In this document: positions 33,996 through 49,200 of the stretch, piece by piece | Position numbering within the stretch: the first letter of the stretch is position 1 | Layout of the letters: each line of letters opens with the position of its first letter | Assembly: GCF_016859285.1 (NCBI RefSeq) | Contig: NC_053416.1 | Span: forward strand, 16,634,501-16,698,500 | From: Xiphias gladius | Lineage: Eukaryota > Chordata > Actinopteri > Istiophoriformes > Xiphiidae | Reading direction: 5' to 3' | Length of the DNA stretch: 64,000 nt | Notes under the pieces: model-generated | Seen by the model: the letters and a program-made list of their open reading frames with translations, nothing else | Told to the model about the DNA's origin: nothing | The model's database searches: none | Program-made: the position numbers and the translations under genes

Positions 33996-36900
33996 CCTTC
34001 ATAATCAAACTTCACAAACAGCTTGAACTTGTACAATACCTCAGAGAGTGAAAATTACAAAAAAAGTGCTGGTAACATTTACAAAAATCATCCTTACTTA
34101 GCAACAATCAGTTTATTCTTCCACACTTTTTTTAGTCTTTTGTATTAAGGCTTAATACTTCTGTATAAAGTATATGCAAGATAAGTCTTCACAGTTTTTC
34201 GAAAAAAGTCACAATATTATGTAACATAATGAAGCTTTTACGGCTATTTTCTTTATAATAACAAATACACATCACTGGTAAATATATGTGAAATACAGGG
34301 CTTATTGTAAAATGGCAAGTAATGATACTGTTTGCTGAGATAAATTGATTCCACACACTGTTATAGGAAACATACCATTGCTATAACTGAAGGAGGAAAA
34401 GAAAATGATAAGCATAAACACTTGGGAGATCGCCTCCAAACTTTGGCACATCCCATTAAACAATTTCACAAAATATGAGATTTATTTTTGAAATTATACA
34501 TATGGAAGAATAGTTAAACTGGCATAAAGTGAAAACATGCTGTGTAGTAAGGTGCTAAATCAGAGATATTACGTTGCCAGCCTTTTTTTTTTTTCCCCAC
34601 ATGGACTGACATGAATAAGGTGCATTTGTAAGACTCAAAGCATGTAGGCCTTTCTTAGATGTCAACAAAATATGTAATAAATACAAGTTTTCAAAAACAA
34701 CCTAAATTAATTTGACCAATAGTCTTGAGGCGACCTCGTATACTCATGCATTCCCATGGATTCAGAGAAATGAATATCTCTACTGCAGTTGTGTAACTCT
34801 CTAACTGTGGCATGTGAAAGTAAAAGCTGTATTGTATTCATGGTATGGTATTTGCTTTTTTTCTATTTTTATTTAGATTTTTTTTAACTGTTGAAATTGT
34901 GACAAACTTGATGAGTAAGGAGATGGAATAGAAAACTGAATGCGAAACTAAGCCAAGATATATTCACAAGATCCTCTAAGCTGCACTGGTTTACAGGTCA
35001 ACAGATGAGAGCTCTAGCCCTAGACTTACCAATTTCACCCTCATGCATACTGTACGGTTAAAGTGACGCAACAAGCTTGCTTAAATAGTCTACATCACAA
35101 AAGCAATTTGGTTTTAGTGCAAACACAATTGGCTGGCTTCAGCTTCTCAATAATAACAAGCTCACCAAGGAGATTACAAGAAGGCACATACTTATGCTTC
35201 CTCTAACACGCAACATATTTAGACAAACCGCAACATCTTTCAACAACACCACAAAGCGGTGAAAACAGGAAAGCTACTACATCCAGATAAAATGGTGAAG
35301 TTTTGCTGTTTGTGAATTATTGAAAAATTTACACTTATCCATCAACAAAATAACAACGTTAAGGTCAAGAATTAATGCTGTTGTGAATGACCTTGTTGAA
35401 AAAGGATGAAGTATGACACATTTTGGTGGATGCAGATTCTCTGCGTACGTTGCCAATGATGCGGTGTTTAAATGACAAAAGGTGCTTTTGAAATTTTTTT
35501 TTACCCTTTAAGAATTATTTCATTATTGTTTCACTTTAAAGCATTTTTTTGTGTAACATCCCAGATAAAAAGCACTCAAAGTGACCAAATATGAGGAGAT
35601 ATAAGACGAGTGTTTTTAAGGGAAAGGTGTGCACGACAGTGGACAGCTGGGTTTATCTTTTGGTATTCGCGTCTATCTTTAAATTAGTGGTCGGCTGTGT
35701 GATGAAGAGACAATCGACAGTTGACTCATGGGAGATGATTCCTTCCCTCATACGTCCCGTTCCTAACTTCAGATCTGTAAAAGCTGCTTGATTTGTCCAA
35801 AACAATCACAGGAGGAAACAACACTTTTAATGCCTCTCAAATCTGGACACTAATACTCGGGGTACTGCTGTGTGAAAAAAACACCTGCTACGAACAACAA
35901 TATGTGGATGTCGTGTGCATTTAAAAAAGGCGACCGATTCTGTACCTTGGAGTACAAAAAATAATCAAACCTTGTCAAACGTCACCATTTACTCAGCATT
36001 CCCACTGTGGGCAGACAACCTTCAGATACTATGGGTCAAAAATGTGTTGAGTGAATTATATTGCTTTTGATAGAAGAGGACCAAAATAAGTCTAGTGCAA
36101 ATCTCTTTTCTGGTTTGAGAAGTGGTGGTTGGTGTAATGAGACTCAACTGTCATATCTGCTCTACCATAGCAAGAACATACCAGGTGTATTGGAGAACTG
36201 GATAGCTGTCAAGTGGTGTCCCTTTAAAAAGTTTTCTGAATATTTAAGAGAGCACTCTTTCGTCTTCAGAAAAGAAAAGAAAAACTCTGTCACCAGTCAA
36301 TGCCATGCAACAATTTGGAAGGAGAATGCTAATAAATATTTTCTATTATATGGAACCCATCACCCAATGAATGCAATTAACCAGCATAAAGGAAATGTCT
36401 TAACTTCTTATGTCTAAATGACTCCTGTTTTGAATGGGAGGATGGTGGCCATGTTAGTCACCCTCCCCTGTACAGCTGGGAGGATGCGCTTCGTCTGTCA
36501 GCTCACATCTGTGCTAACGGGTGTCGTCTGTGCAGTTACGTCTGTCAAATACATCTCTCAACTTGGAAATGTTGGAAAACTCGCTCCAGTCCAGTGTTTG
36601 ACAAATCATATTATAAAAACGTTCTTGCACATACATTAAAAAAACTTTATCCCCTATGTCAAAACAGCAGTCAATACATTTCAAACAAGCTTGTTTCATA
36701 ACAACAAGAATAATAATAATAAAATACAAACCAACTTGGAGCATAAATTATCAAAAACAAACTGAAAACACATTACTGCAGCATATATTTCAGGGTTGCT
36801 TAGTTGTGATGTTAACTACCTTTACTACAACAGCTCCACTTCTGCCAAGTTCATAACTATATAGGAGAAGTATTTTTAGGGAAATAATAAAATATCAAGC

Positions 36901-39900
36901 TAATGTAGGCGAAAAAAAAAGCCTAACAAAATATACACATATTTATAAGCACATCTCATAGTTCAACTCAAGTGCATGTTTACAAAAGCATCTACATACA
37001 AGATATGGCAGCAAAAAGCCTGAAAGCCAGATGAAAAAAAAAAAAAACCTAAGCTGTTTTATATCAGGGCACATGTAATTTCTGATTTGCAATGTCAATA
37101 ATTGAGAAATTCTGTCTTCGTCCCAGGTGTAAAACATCGCCTGAATTACAGTTACCAAATTTCCTATTTTGAACACACAGAATGAAAAATATACAGCAGA
37201 CTCACCTAGAATTAGACCTTACAGTATTAAAATGTTGTCAAATTTTGCCAAATGGTTTATATTCTGCTTACAGGTGATGCGTTGTTCTTACAAAAATAGA
37301 TCATCATCACTTTCAGAAATATTTGGACCACATTATGATGTTTAAATCCATGTTACAATTTGGTTTTATTTAATTTTCATCATGTAATGATGGCTGGCTG
37401 TGATGCTTTTTTCACTGAACATGAAAGACTTGAAGATTTACTCAAAGATCGTGAGCACCTCAGCTAGATTTGACTTGAACTGTTGAGACTGAAAGTTGTG
37501 TTTTTATTCTCTCTCCTTTTTTTTTGGCTTAATAAACAACCTACAAATATGTGCAAACTTAACATCTTGGTCCATCTCAAGTATAAATGGCTAAATGTAC
37601 TTTAAGTCACAATGTCAGATTAGTATTTTAGGGACAGCCTTAAAATATTAGACAGTGCCAATATTTGAAGAAAACTGTAAAACATCACCAACAACAACAA
37701 CAAAAAAAGGTCAGACAAACTATTTAGATATAATCCAATGTGAAGGTGAACAGGTCTACACTCATTTGCCCAATGTGTGTATAGAAGACATAACCAATGA
37801 TTACTGAGTATTATTATGTTTTGTCAGAGGAACAATGCAACATTTACAATCTTATACATGTTTTAACATGCGATAGTTTACATCACAGCTACTGTGTCAG
37901 ATTCATTTTTATGTTTTGTTGCATTTCTTAAAAAAAGAAAATCAATTTTGGTCTACAATAGTCAAATTAACACAACCACAAAACTGATCAAGTGACAAAA
38001 CATAGATGCATTTTCACAAGCACCCTGCCATGAGAAGGAAAAACAAAGAAAACCAGAAAATAATTGTAGCATTCTAGCCCAATCATAGGAACCCCACACA
38101 CATAGAAAAGAAATGTTAGTTTCTCCATAAAACTTAAATTATCTTAACCCTTCTTTGGTTTTTCAAAACAAACATTGTCTAGTACAGTTTTTTTTTTTTT
38201 TTTTATCATTTGACTCCTAATGATAAGCATGGCCCCCGTTTTTATAAATTACCGCCACCAACCCCATTAGGAACATTACACTGCTAAAATTTTTAATCTA
38301 TGTCCATTATGGCAGACTGCGTGTTGGCCGACACAGTGACCAACACCATGGTGAAGAAGAGCCTTGACTTGTCTTTTGGCTGTTTTTGTATTTGATGTCT
38401 CCGCATGGTAAAAGAGAGACCTATGTAGTGAGACAGAGTGATAGCATAGTGCATGTTGTCTTTAGAACCAGTCTACACACGCATAAGCTGTGCTCAAAGC
38501 TTATGAGGTTTGTGGTCTCGTGGCAAAATTTGACTAGAGAGGAGATTTAAAAACTGATCTATTTGAGGGAAATCTAAATCTTACTAAACTTTAATGTGAT
38601 GGACAATGTTTGCTACTACATGATCAAATATCCAACGGATCTGTAAAACGATTAAGTGCTGGAAATACTCTTTAATATTAGGTTAGTTAAGTGTGGAAAA
38701 TGAATGCCAGACTAGGAGTTGGAATGTTCTGGACTTGAACAGGAATGCATGTTTTTAGTTACGCTGCTGCACACTTAACACTAATCGTCTCACTGAGCTG
38801 GACTAGGCCAAAAAGACCACAGCGAGGCTCAATATTGCGTCTTTAGAGGCTAACTCACACTGAAGTCTCCTCATCATTGTGACTGAAAAAACAAAAAAAG
38901 ATACTGAACCACGGTTCCCGAGGGCCGCTCAAAATCTATACTTTGTGCTCCGTCTAAAACAAAGTACTCCCCTACAGGAAAAAGCTGTGTAGACAGGACT
39001 GCATGCTTCATTTGGACTGATAGATGTTAGTTACCTGATGATGATGTTTCAAGGAAAACCGCATCAGGGTAGTGTAATAACTGCATGTTCGGAGAAAGCA
39101 TCATAGTGGATATAATCTAGATGTCGTTATAGCTTAGTTTAGCTGTGTTGTACTTTAAAATCTGAACAGCTGCTTCACTCTATGTGTGTAAAGCTCAAAA
39201 TGAAAACAGAATCTGGATGTTTGTTTATAAAATCTGAAAAGATGCTGTGTGTGTGTGTCATAGTGTGACAGTTGGATGACAGGGACTAGCTATATCACAT
39301 TGCCTACATTATTAATGCATCATTTTAACATTAAATGTCTATGAAACTAAGCCGTCAAAATGTGTATTTGTTAATCATAGCTGTTTTCTCCTATTTACTT
39401 GAAGACTATGTATTATAGAGGATTTAAAGATCCAAAATAAAGGCAATCACTTTCTTTAAATATGTTGCTTATTTTATTGTTATAAATGTTTATTTTATAA
39501 GTTTTAAAGAAATTTCTTACTTAAAATTATTTATTTTTTTAATTTTCCTTTTCCTGCTTGGTTCTCACATCTAATTTAACAATGGTGATATAATTAAAAA
39601 GTGTCTTTTTTTCTAAATTTGGCACAGTAACTAGGCTGGAGAGGGTTAGAGAGAAAACTGTGGTAATTAGTCCACAGGGGACGGAATAATAAGCCATCCC
39701 AAAATCTTTTATCTAGTAGCCACTCAGCCCTGAAACTTGATTTATGGTTTTACTTCTATCATATTTCCTTTTAGTTTTGTTTTCATGTTGTTAAACGAAC
39801 CACTTAAATACCTCTGTATTCTGTGTGCGGTTGTTCATCTGTAGCCAAAACTTTTCATTTGTAATCTCATTTTGCCTCCAAGTAGTGGTTATAAAGATCT

Positions 39901-41984
39901 AGTCTAACGTTTAATGACCAGTCTCTTTTTTTCTCGTTGCTTGCTGCTTGCCCTTTACAATTTCAAGCTGTACGTAAACAACAAGGCTGTCAGATAAGAT
40001 AAAACTTTAATGATCGTTGTGGGGAAATTGGGCACCGGCTTGCATGTGGAAGGGCCTGCCATGAAGGTCAAAGGACACATAGTGTACTTTGAAACCAACT
40101 ATTAAAGCAGCTGACAGTTCCTACGGCCTGCAAAATTCATTTACAGTTAAGTGTCAGTGGAGGTAACTACTGCCATGTTTATAGATTTAATTATAATCTG
40201 AAGAATGGCAATATTTACCACAACAAGATTCAGAAATATCCAGAGATTCGATTTGGATACTTGTTCATTGTGGCAGGCAGTGTGTTAACTTCACCTCTTC
40301 CAGTTAATGTGTGGCTCTTTCTGCTGTTCACAAAGTGCCACTGCCCTTTCCCCCCAAACATACAGTACAGTCCAGTACAGTACAGTATATGGCTTGTTTG
40401 CAAATGGCAAAAACTGAAAATAAAAATGCCTAATATCAAAGACAGAGCAACGTGAGAGAAAAAAAAGGTCATTCAATTCCAAGAGTTTGTATTTAATTAC
40501 TAGTCACCATCTAATCCTATTAAACGTATATTTTATTTATTCGTTCCTTTAAACATGAAAATGTGATTGCATTTTATATCTTTGAATCCTCCACACTGTA
40601 TAAATGTAAGATAAAAAATAAAACTTGCAGATGTAGCCTTTGCTGTATATGTATAGAACATTTCAGGTATTTTAAAGGGTTCTCTTAGGGATGCACTCAC
40701 AACCACCAGGTTTTAGCAGTAATAGTATAAATAGTATATTTTTAATAGACCATTGCGTATATACTGTATCTGTGCAATGTAGGAGAGAAAAACTATGAAT
40801 ATTCTGTATAGTTGCTGTATGTACTGATAGGCACTTGATAGGCATATTCCCTATATCCCTCAAGGTACTGTATACTCTAGCTGCAATCATGTCTTTATCA
40901 AACTATCACAAAATGTATCTATTATCTGTGTGGAGATGGTGATACTTAAATATATATAGTATATTTGAAAGAAGTTATCTATTTCATTCTTATGTGTACT
41001 TCAGAAGGACAAAAAATTGCAGTTAAGTATTATCTGAACCGTTTCATGTGTTTTCTGTAATCTACTCTTAACTCTGTGACTTTAGTCATGCTTAAAAATT
41101 AAAAAAAAAAAAGAATCTGATTTAAAATGTGTGGAGACAGACTGAAAGACAAACAGGAAGACAGACACATGCTTATCAGAATACAATGAACCTGTTCCTT
41201 ACTCAACATGACCCTCACCATTACTATCTTCCATTTCCTTGTTTTCATCTCAATGCAAAGTATATATGCATATATAGTACACTGTGAAATATGAATCAAT
41301 AACTGACTATCCTTTATCCAGTCGCATGAAGCTATGTATGTATAAACAACACCACTATGTTCACCAGAAAAAAGCAGGAGGAAGTCTGAAATAAAGAAGT
41401 ATAACGATGAATTAAACATACTGCAATAAGGACAACAACGTACTGTAGACCCTGCGTCTCTACACTAAGATAAACAAAACATGAACAGTAATATATTTGA
41501 AACACAATACAAACAGCTGCAGGCTCAAGGCTATTTTCTACATTTCAATATGTTTTGTTCTGGAAAATATGCGTACACTTTGCAAACATAAAATCTAGAC
41601 TTTTTTTTTTTTTTAAACTAACAACTAGAAGAAGCACGATTGAGATAAGGACTTATTATCTGGATAATGTTGCAACTTTTCAACAACTTCTAACCAACTT
41701 TTTGCAACACTGAGAAAAGAGAATTAAGCACCACCACGAGTAGCTGAAGCAGTATAAGGAATATATAACTATGGACAGTGAAGCGCATGTGATGCTAATG
41801 CAACAGGGGAGGGGAAAAAAGCCTGCGTATGCTATAGCACGTTATGACACACTGGAGAGAAGGTTCTTCCCCTTCCGAGCCTGGTCTGCTATCAAACACC
41901 TTATGATACAAGAAGTCAACTGACAATGGGACGAGTTATTAGCCCTCATCCAGATAACGTTGAGATTGGCTACTTTTGTTATTC

Positions 41985-41985
<1 letters not shown>

Positions 41986-42018
<33 letters not shown>
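41986..42018. repeat. A33 homopolymer
   Basis: Thirty-three consecutive A on the plus strand (U-run if transcribed with zbtb20). Confidence 0.95.
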
Positions 42019-42020
<2 letters not shown>

Positions 42021-43933
42021 ATAGAGAAACAATTGATAGTGTAATTCTGAAATCAAATATTTCAAAAACCAACATCGAGCTACTTAACCTATTATTTAGA
42101 CCAATGATACCACAAAGCTGGTTTTACTCATCTAGCTACAGTCAATAGTGCATTTGATATATGTGTTTACACAAAATATGTAAAATTTAGGTGCCATGAA
42201 GGAATGCTAGATTACTGAATACATACATCACACTAAAACAATTCAATTCATGTCTCTGCCTTTACTTTCAACAAAAGTGATGATGTTAGATTGGCAGTGT
42301 TTAACTTGGTACTGAACAGACAGCTAACACCAACATCATGAGCTGTGTGCCATACATGTGGCAATACCGTTGGAAAGAGATCTCGGCAGTTGCTTACATA
42401 TTCTATTTAGTGCATTGTCTGTTAAGGCATGAGATTACCCTCCACGTGCTGTGTAGAGACAAATATAGCACTAGCATGCAGCAATATTGCCATCCTGGCA
42501 ACAACAGCTACACACAGGAACCATACAATTTAGGCTTAAATGCACACCATAAGAGACAGGCCCAATCAAATGTTAAATAATGTGCTACTTTTACTGAGGA
42601 CTAACCTCGTGCTTTTTCAGTGTCTTTCTCAGGTGTGGTTAAAAAAAAAAAAATTGTCTTTTTTTTTTTTTTAGTTGAGGAGAAACCACCATACAGAATC
42701 TCTCCAGGGCTCACATGTTCACCACTCAACTTCACTTCAAAGTGACTCCACAGGGATCTGAAATCTGGTAGCAATTATATGAAATTTAGGATCAAAATGC
42801 TTGACATAACTTCTCCATACAATTAAGTCACCGGTGCTTGACCTAGGCTTTAGTAAGATCTCAGAACAAATGTTAGAGGTGCCGTAATAGCCCAAAAGGT
42901 TTGGAGAGCTGCTTCTCATAGTACCTGTGCTGCATATTGCAAAGGAAGCCCTACAGTTCAGATATTCCACTTACCAACAGTTTGATTAGGCTATATACCA
43001 CACACAGACACTCACAGACATACAAACACTAAGGAAGAGACACAACTGTGTACAACTGACAGACAGATATCAAAGAAGCTGCATTCCATCACCTCCGCAC
43101 ACCTTTAAACCCACAAAAAGTTGTTCTAGGACACATATCATTTATGTTACACACACACACACATTATAAATGTATTATCATTAATAATATAATAATAGCT
43201 ATTATTATTACCTCCGCCAACGGAGTTGGACGGGAGCTGTGTTTATTATTACTGTTGTTTCACTGTTAATGTTGTTTGGCTTGGATGTTCTCATAGGAAA
43301 AATTCTGTTCTATGTCTAAAGAAATGCAACTGAATAAACTGTTATAGGGAACTGACTCCATAGAAGAATGAATTCAAAGGTTAAAACATAGATGAGCACA
43401 CATAATGGTACAGATTTAAATAAAAAATAAATGCTTGCATTAACACGGCACGAGTATATACTGTAGGTAACTGCAAGCAATAACAAAAGCCAAGAACCGC
43501 TGAATTACTTAATGAGTAAATTGAAACAAAGCTATTCTATTACATGTGAACTCTACAACCAAATGTTAGATTCAAAAAAAAAAAATCCTCTTTTCTAAAA
43601 CTATAATATCTCTGTTAACAGTAGTGCACTTATTGGTTTAAGCAGTGCAACATATATGCAAGAAAATAATGCAGTCCACTTATCAAGATTTTAAAAAATG
43701 TTTTTTTCCTTTGAAATTGAATAAAAGAAAATCATAGAAGTTCATTTAAGGAAAATGATTAAATATTAAGCACAGGCATTTTAAGAAAATGTGCAAAGTA
43801 GCACTTTGTTTTTTGAATCTACAGCAGGTCTTTTTAAGACCCCTGTATGCAGTTATTCTTTTAACAATACAACTACCAAAGTGTTTGCTCACATAAACGA
43901 GCAAATCCTTCAGATTGCAGTTGCAGGCAGTTG

Positions 43934-43935
<2 letters not shown>

Positions 43936-43974
<39 letters not shown>
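43936..43974. repeat. (GT)n microsatellite
   Basis: About 19 GT units. Confidence 0.97.
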
Positions 43975-43976
<2 letters not shown>

Positions 43977-45176
43977 TAATTTGGATAAAAAGCAATACAA
44001 AACAATTCAAATATCAGAAATGAGTCTTAAGTGATGTGATGCATGGATGACAACTTGTGCACACTAGCTTCCAAATCTAATCTGTACATGCTGTGTCTAG
44101 GTTTTTAGAAAAATCAGGAATGTATACTATTGTCTAGAAAGTCCATCTGCAACTTGTGGTATATCATGAAATGGTGTCGTATCACTCAATGGAGCTACTT
44201 GTTTTGCTTGAGACTGTATTTCCTTTCAAAACGTTGCATGCCATTTGAGCCTTCAGGGAGAGCTGGCACATACAGAGTAATGCATTTAGCTCCCACCTGC
44301 TGAAACAGCTTTGCAATTGTAAAGAACAGGTTATACAGGGATTCTAGGCATTTATTTCCAATTCAAATTTGATTCAAATTAAATTCCCCCCCTCTTTAAC
44401 ACTGTTCCAATCAAGAACTTGCCTAAACCCCCCCAGTATTATAATTCAATTATCAAATTAAAACTATATCGGCTACTCAATAACAACAATAGTTAAAGTG
44501 ACAAATCCTTTTTTAATCTACATCCCATAACAGTCAGGTGCAAGTTGAGGAGCAGCAATTATGAAGGAGAGAGTTTAGTCGCATATTCCAGCCTGCCATA
44601 ACTGTGAATGTAAAAGGCTAAAAAAAAAAAAACCATCAGCAAAAGAATCTTTCTTTTTTTCTTATGTTTTGAAATGGAAGAGGTCTACTAGCCTTAACAG
44701 TCTTTTAAGATATTAGTGGCAGTGTATGCAAATGAGTTAAACTCCAAACTTCAGAAAAAAAGAAACATATTTTTGCTCAAATACTGTCTCATCAACACAC
44801 CTTAATTTAGTAAACCATCAAAATGCATGGACAACAATTACAAAACATGAGAAATATTTGTCCCTGTCACCATCGACAGTAAGTTACATTTCAGTAAAAT
44901 GATTGAAATTGGTACCTTGACAACAGCTGCATTATAATCCCTTAATACCATAGGAATAAATAAAACCCAGTGTCAAATTAACTACTCTCCTTTTTTATTT
45001 TACATAAGAAGGCAATCTTGTGACCATCAGTATTCTTAGAGGGAATATGTAGCCCAACCCCAGATCATTTTTTGTTATTGTTGTCGTAAATTATACCACA
45101 GTAAGCTTGGACATCTATAGTTTCCAAACTGGTCAGTATGGGTTCACAACTGCCATGACTTATGTTTCATGGCAAT

Positions 45177-45179
<3 letters not shown>

Positions 45180-45216
<37 letters not shown>

Positions 45217-45232
45217 ACACACACACACACAA

Positions 45233-45270
<38 letters not shown>
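45180..45270. repeat. Compound (CA)n microsatellite
   Basis: CA runs interrupted by GACA and AACG, followed by an imperfect ACAGACAGACACATGC tail. Confidence 0.95.
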
Positions 45271-45273
<3 letters not shown>

Positions 45274-45668
45274 GACAGACAGACACATGCAAATACACAA
45301 ACACTCAAACATAAATGCACATGTATATTCATTCGGACATATCTACACTAAGGGTGTGTTTGTGTGTATGTGTTTCTTTCGTAGGCCTTTCGGTAGTGTT
45401 CAACACATAAATCAGTATTTTAGGAAAGCATACATTTAGAGGCCTGTAGTTAGGATCCATCCAGTAGATCAATATCAAACTACTAAGCCTTAAGGCCACC
45501 ATCTTTTTTTTCTTTTAGAATAACAGAAAAAAAATCTTTTTTTTTTTTTTGGGAAACTTAATGTGCCAGTGTCTATACTCATTACTCTTCATACCTCAAA
45601 ATAAGAAAAGGAAAATCTAGTGCCATTTTATTTGTCATTCTTTTTGAAAGAAGTTTATCTATTTGTAC

Positions 45669-46204
45669 TTATCCATCGGAGACATGCATTCGCATGTGGT
45701 CATTGAAGTGCTCCATTTGGTCGAACTTGGCAGGGCAGACGGAGCACACGTAGGTGGTCCCTTCTTGGCAGCTCGCTTCTGCAGCTACACCCACTCCTGT
45801 TCCAACCCCAGCCCCTATTCCAGCACCTCCACTCACTGGCATGGCGAGGGCCACCACTCCAGCTCCAGGCTCAGGGACAGCCATAGGCATGGGAATGGAG
45901 ACCGGGCCCGGGGTACCTGTGCTCCCCGACAGCCCTGTGATGGCGCTGCCTGTGCTGTGCAGGGCCATGTGCCTCTCCAGCAGGGTCTTGTGTGAGAACT
46001 TCTTCTTGCAGATGTAGCACTCATAGGACTTCTCTCCACGGTGCAGCCGCATGTGGACATTGAGAGAGCTCTTCTGGGTGAAACGCTTGTTGCAGATGCT
46101 GCACTGGTACGCCCGCACCCCTGTGTGTGTCACCATGTGTTTGATTAAGTAATCCTTCAGGGAGAACGAGCGCCAGCAGATGCTGCACTGATGAGGCTTC
46201 TCAC
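45669..46204 (-). CDS. zbtb20: zbtb20 coding exon 2 (zinc fingers 2-5, stop)
   Basis: The acceptor is GTATATCCAG|GTGAGA, continuing [10 protein letters not shown]. Fingers 2-4 are consecutive (HQCSIC, YQCSIC, YECYIC). A linker of about 60 residues with [20 protein letters not shown] follows, then finger 5 ([10 protein letters not shown] to HMRMH) and VSDG stop. The upstream in-frame ATG in MHVYPG is intronic. Confidence 0.95.
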
Positions 46205-49200
46205 CTGGATATACATGCAAAACAAAAGCATTCAGGGGAAAAAAAGAACAGACAAATTTTGAAGATTAGTTTTAAAAATATGGAAGAAAAAGGTCTCTGT
46301 GGCCCACAGAAGCTCTTAACATTTATTTGCTATTTTTGGAAAATCACTTCTGAACATTTGAACCATAGAAATCTTGTAATGTAACTCTGTTGCCATACGT
46401 GCACATGTTGCACATGTAAATCCAACAGGCTTCTACAAGCACTATTACTGAATGGTCAAGCAATGCCCGAGTTTCAGAAAAATGTGTCATATTTGCATCA
46501 TCCATGGGAAAACAAAAATCACTGTGTTGAATCCAAACCAGTCAGCATGCTGCTGTGTGTAAATCAACCTTAAGAAGGCACGTGTCTCTCTTTTATTCAT
46601 GACAAAAGATATGTGCGCATCAGCGGCAGAGAATCAAATCAAGGCAAATTTTGATGTTAAACATTCCTGGAATAAGGCCACTGGACTTTTAGCACTACAC
46701 AAACAATGTGGCAGGTTCAACTGATGTCTACTTGTGCGGAAACATTAGATGCCTGAAGCCAGCAGTGTTACTTTTCAGTTGAGGAACATACCTCAGGCTA
46801 GAATTATTTAAACCTGAATTAACTTTGTTATTATACTGGTGCCACCAGGTGTTGTATGCTACAGCAGTGTTGGAAAGGCTTTCTTTGAAAGTAGCTCTTA
46901 TACAGTTATGGCAACATGTAGACATTACAAAACTGTAACACAGAGACATTTTGTGAAAGTTCTAAATTACTATAATGACTTAACAGACACAGATAGTTGG
47001 AGCTACATGGAAAAATCTGAAAAACACACAATATTGTTTATTCCCATGTGATCAGGAACCAAATAATGTATGCATCTATTTGGTATGTTTGTCGGAACTT
47101 AAAGATGTAAACTCATTTTACATAATTGTCTCTACTGACATTATGGGCCGTAAAATATTAACATATTAATAATTATGTAAAACTAACAAGTAGAGGAAGA
47201 GACTGATAACACTGCAAAATGGGCAAGTTGTATCTTGCAAGTTAATGAAGTCCTGTGTATCTACTGTTTGCTGCTACACTGAGTGAATTAATGTGTAGCT
47301 ACCTGCTTCGATTTAATGAAGCCAATAATTTATACTTTCACTTCAGCTATGTTTTTTTTTTGTTTGTTTGTTTTTGCTTGACCTGGGTCAGAGGTCAAAG
47401 GTCAGGATCAGTTACAGATCAGCAGCATGGAACTAGCTCATATGTAACAGGTATATTTACTGTCTCTCTTCTTCAGGGCAGCATATTTGCAATACAGTGA
47501 CTCGCACGGTTATAAAGCTGTCTGCCCTGTCTCTGACTGATTACTGCCAATGACACATTACCTCCGCTGCACCTGTGTGTCGTGCAATAGTACAAGTGTG
47601 TCCTTCGTCTTTTAGCTTTTTTGGGTGTGTATTGTAATTAATAGGGCTGCAACTAATGATTATTTTCATTATCGATTAATCTGCTGATTATTTTCTTGAT
47701 TACTTGATGATTCACTTCGTCTATAAAACATCAGAAAATATCCCTTTGTCAGGTCAACAGTCCAAAACCCAAAGATATTCAGTTTACTATCATGTTTGAC
47801 AAAGCAAAGCATCAAATTCCCACATTTGAGGAGCTGGACGCAGAAATTGTTTGGCATTTTTGCTTAGAAAATGACTAAAATGATGACTCAATTATCAAAA
47901 TAGCTGCCGATTAATTTTCTGTTGATTGAATAATCGACTAATTGATCGTTGCAGCTCTATAATGTACAAATCCATATTTTTAGGCATTTTCATTCATTTA
48001 TAATGACTGTTGAGGTTGGAGATTTTTTCCCACCCTCATCTTGCAACTAGGTGCCTTGTTAATTTTACATTTACCTTTTTTTTTTTTAACTCAAATAAAA
48101 ATAATGTATGTTGTAGATATATTAGATGTATGGTAATCGCGTCGGGATAGTACCACAATATTATGTTAAATCATACTGATATCCTTTTTAATTTATATAT
48201 TTTTTGCAAGATTCAGTAAAGGTAATCAATCACTGACTGCCATGGGACGCTCAGATATAGTCCATGGGATTGATCGATCGATGACTTTACTTCTCAATAT
48301 GCCATCACTCTACTCCACACAATTGTGTGAGTAAAACAGGAAATTTGGTTTTAAATAGCTTTAATGTAAGAGGTGGTTCTGGCCAAGCAATAGATTCTAA
48401 TGAATAATAATGGCTATTTGAGTAGGCAATTTTAATGAGATCATCTAATTATATGATATGTAATTCTTTCTTTCTGTGATGATAATTTCTGTCATCATCA
48501 GTTTATGATTGATAAGGCTGTCAGTGCAGGATGAAACAGTGCACAGCTTAATGATGTGCTGCACACGCAATCTACTCGCATCGTAAGTCAAATGATAGAT
48601 ACTAGTCAGTTGTGACCTAAAGAATGCAGATTTTCCAGTACAAAAACAGAGCTAGCCCACTATACAATATATGTTCTATGTACTAATTTTCATTAATAAC
48701 ACTAATTTGCACTGGAGGGAAAGAATAAAGACGGGCACTAATCGAAGTTAACTGTAACTTTGGAAATTTACTGCCAAAGAAATTTAACAAAGAGATAGCA
48801 AAATTAGTTCTCCGTTATCTAAACCTTAACTTTTTTGTTAAGTTTCTTGAGTTTCTGTTAAACTTTGTTTCCCTATCGATTCCTTTAACCACAGAGGGCA
48901 GGGCTATGGCAAACACTATTCAAAGGCAAACAGACTTCGACATAAGACTGGGACTTGGACCTCAATGTGTGTACTTAGTTTTGTCACTTTCTCAGTGTTA
49001 ACAAACCATAACCTCAAACCTGTCATTGCAATACTAGCATTTATGAAAGTGAATACTCCTTTTTTCGAATATTGTTTTTGTATCATGATTAAGAAACATT
49101 ACCTCTTAAACATGTTATATGAGTATTCACATCAGACCTTTTTAAAGTTAAAATTCATACCATTAGAATTATATAATCATGATTAAAATAATTCATTTGA

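Larger units (their letters stand above)
33970..45668 (-). other. zbtb20: Putative very long 3' UTR of zbtb20
   Basis: About 11.7 kb directly downstream of the zbtb20 stop. It has no open frame that looks coding and almost no recognisable transposon, whereas the rest of the window has one every few kb. A lone CCTCCGCCAACGGA fragment at about 43211 is the only repeat piece noticed. It contains (GT)n at 43936-43974, an A33 run at 41986-42018 and a compound CA tract at 45180-45270. The UTR assignment is inference. Confidence 0.4.

Noticed and set aside
45663..46017. Plus-strand frames of 87 and 110 codons
   Set aside because: They are antisense to the zbtb20 zinc-finger exon.
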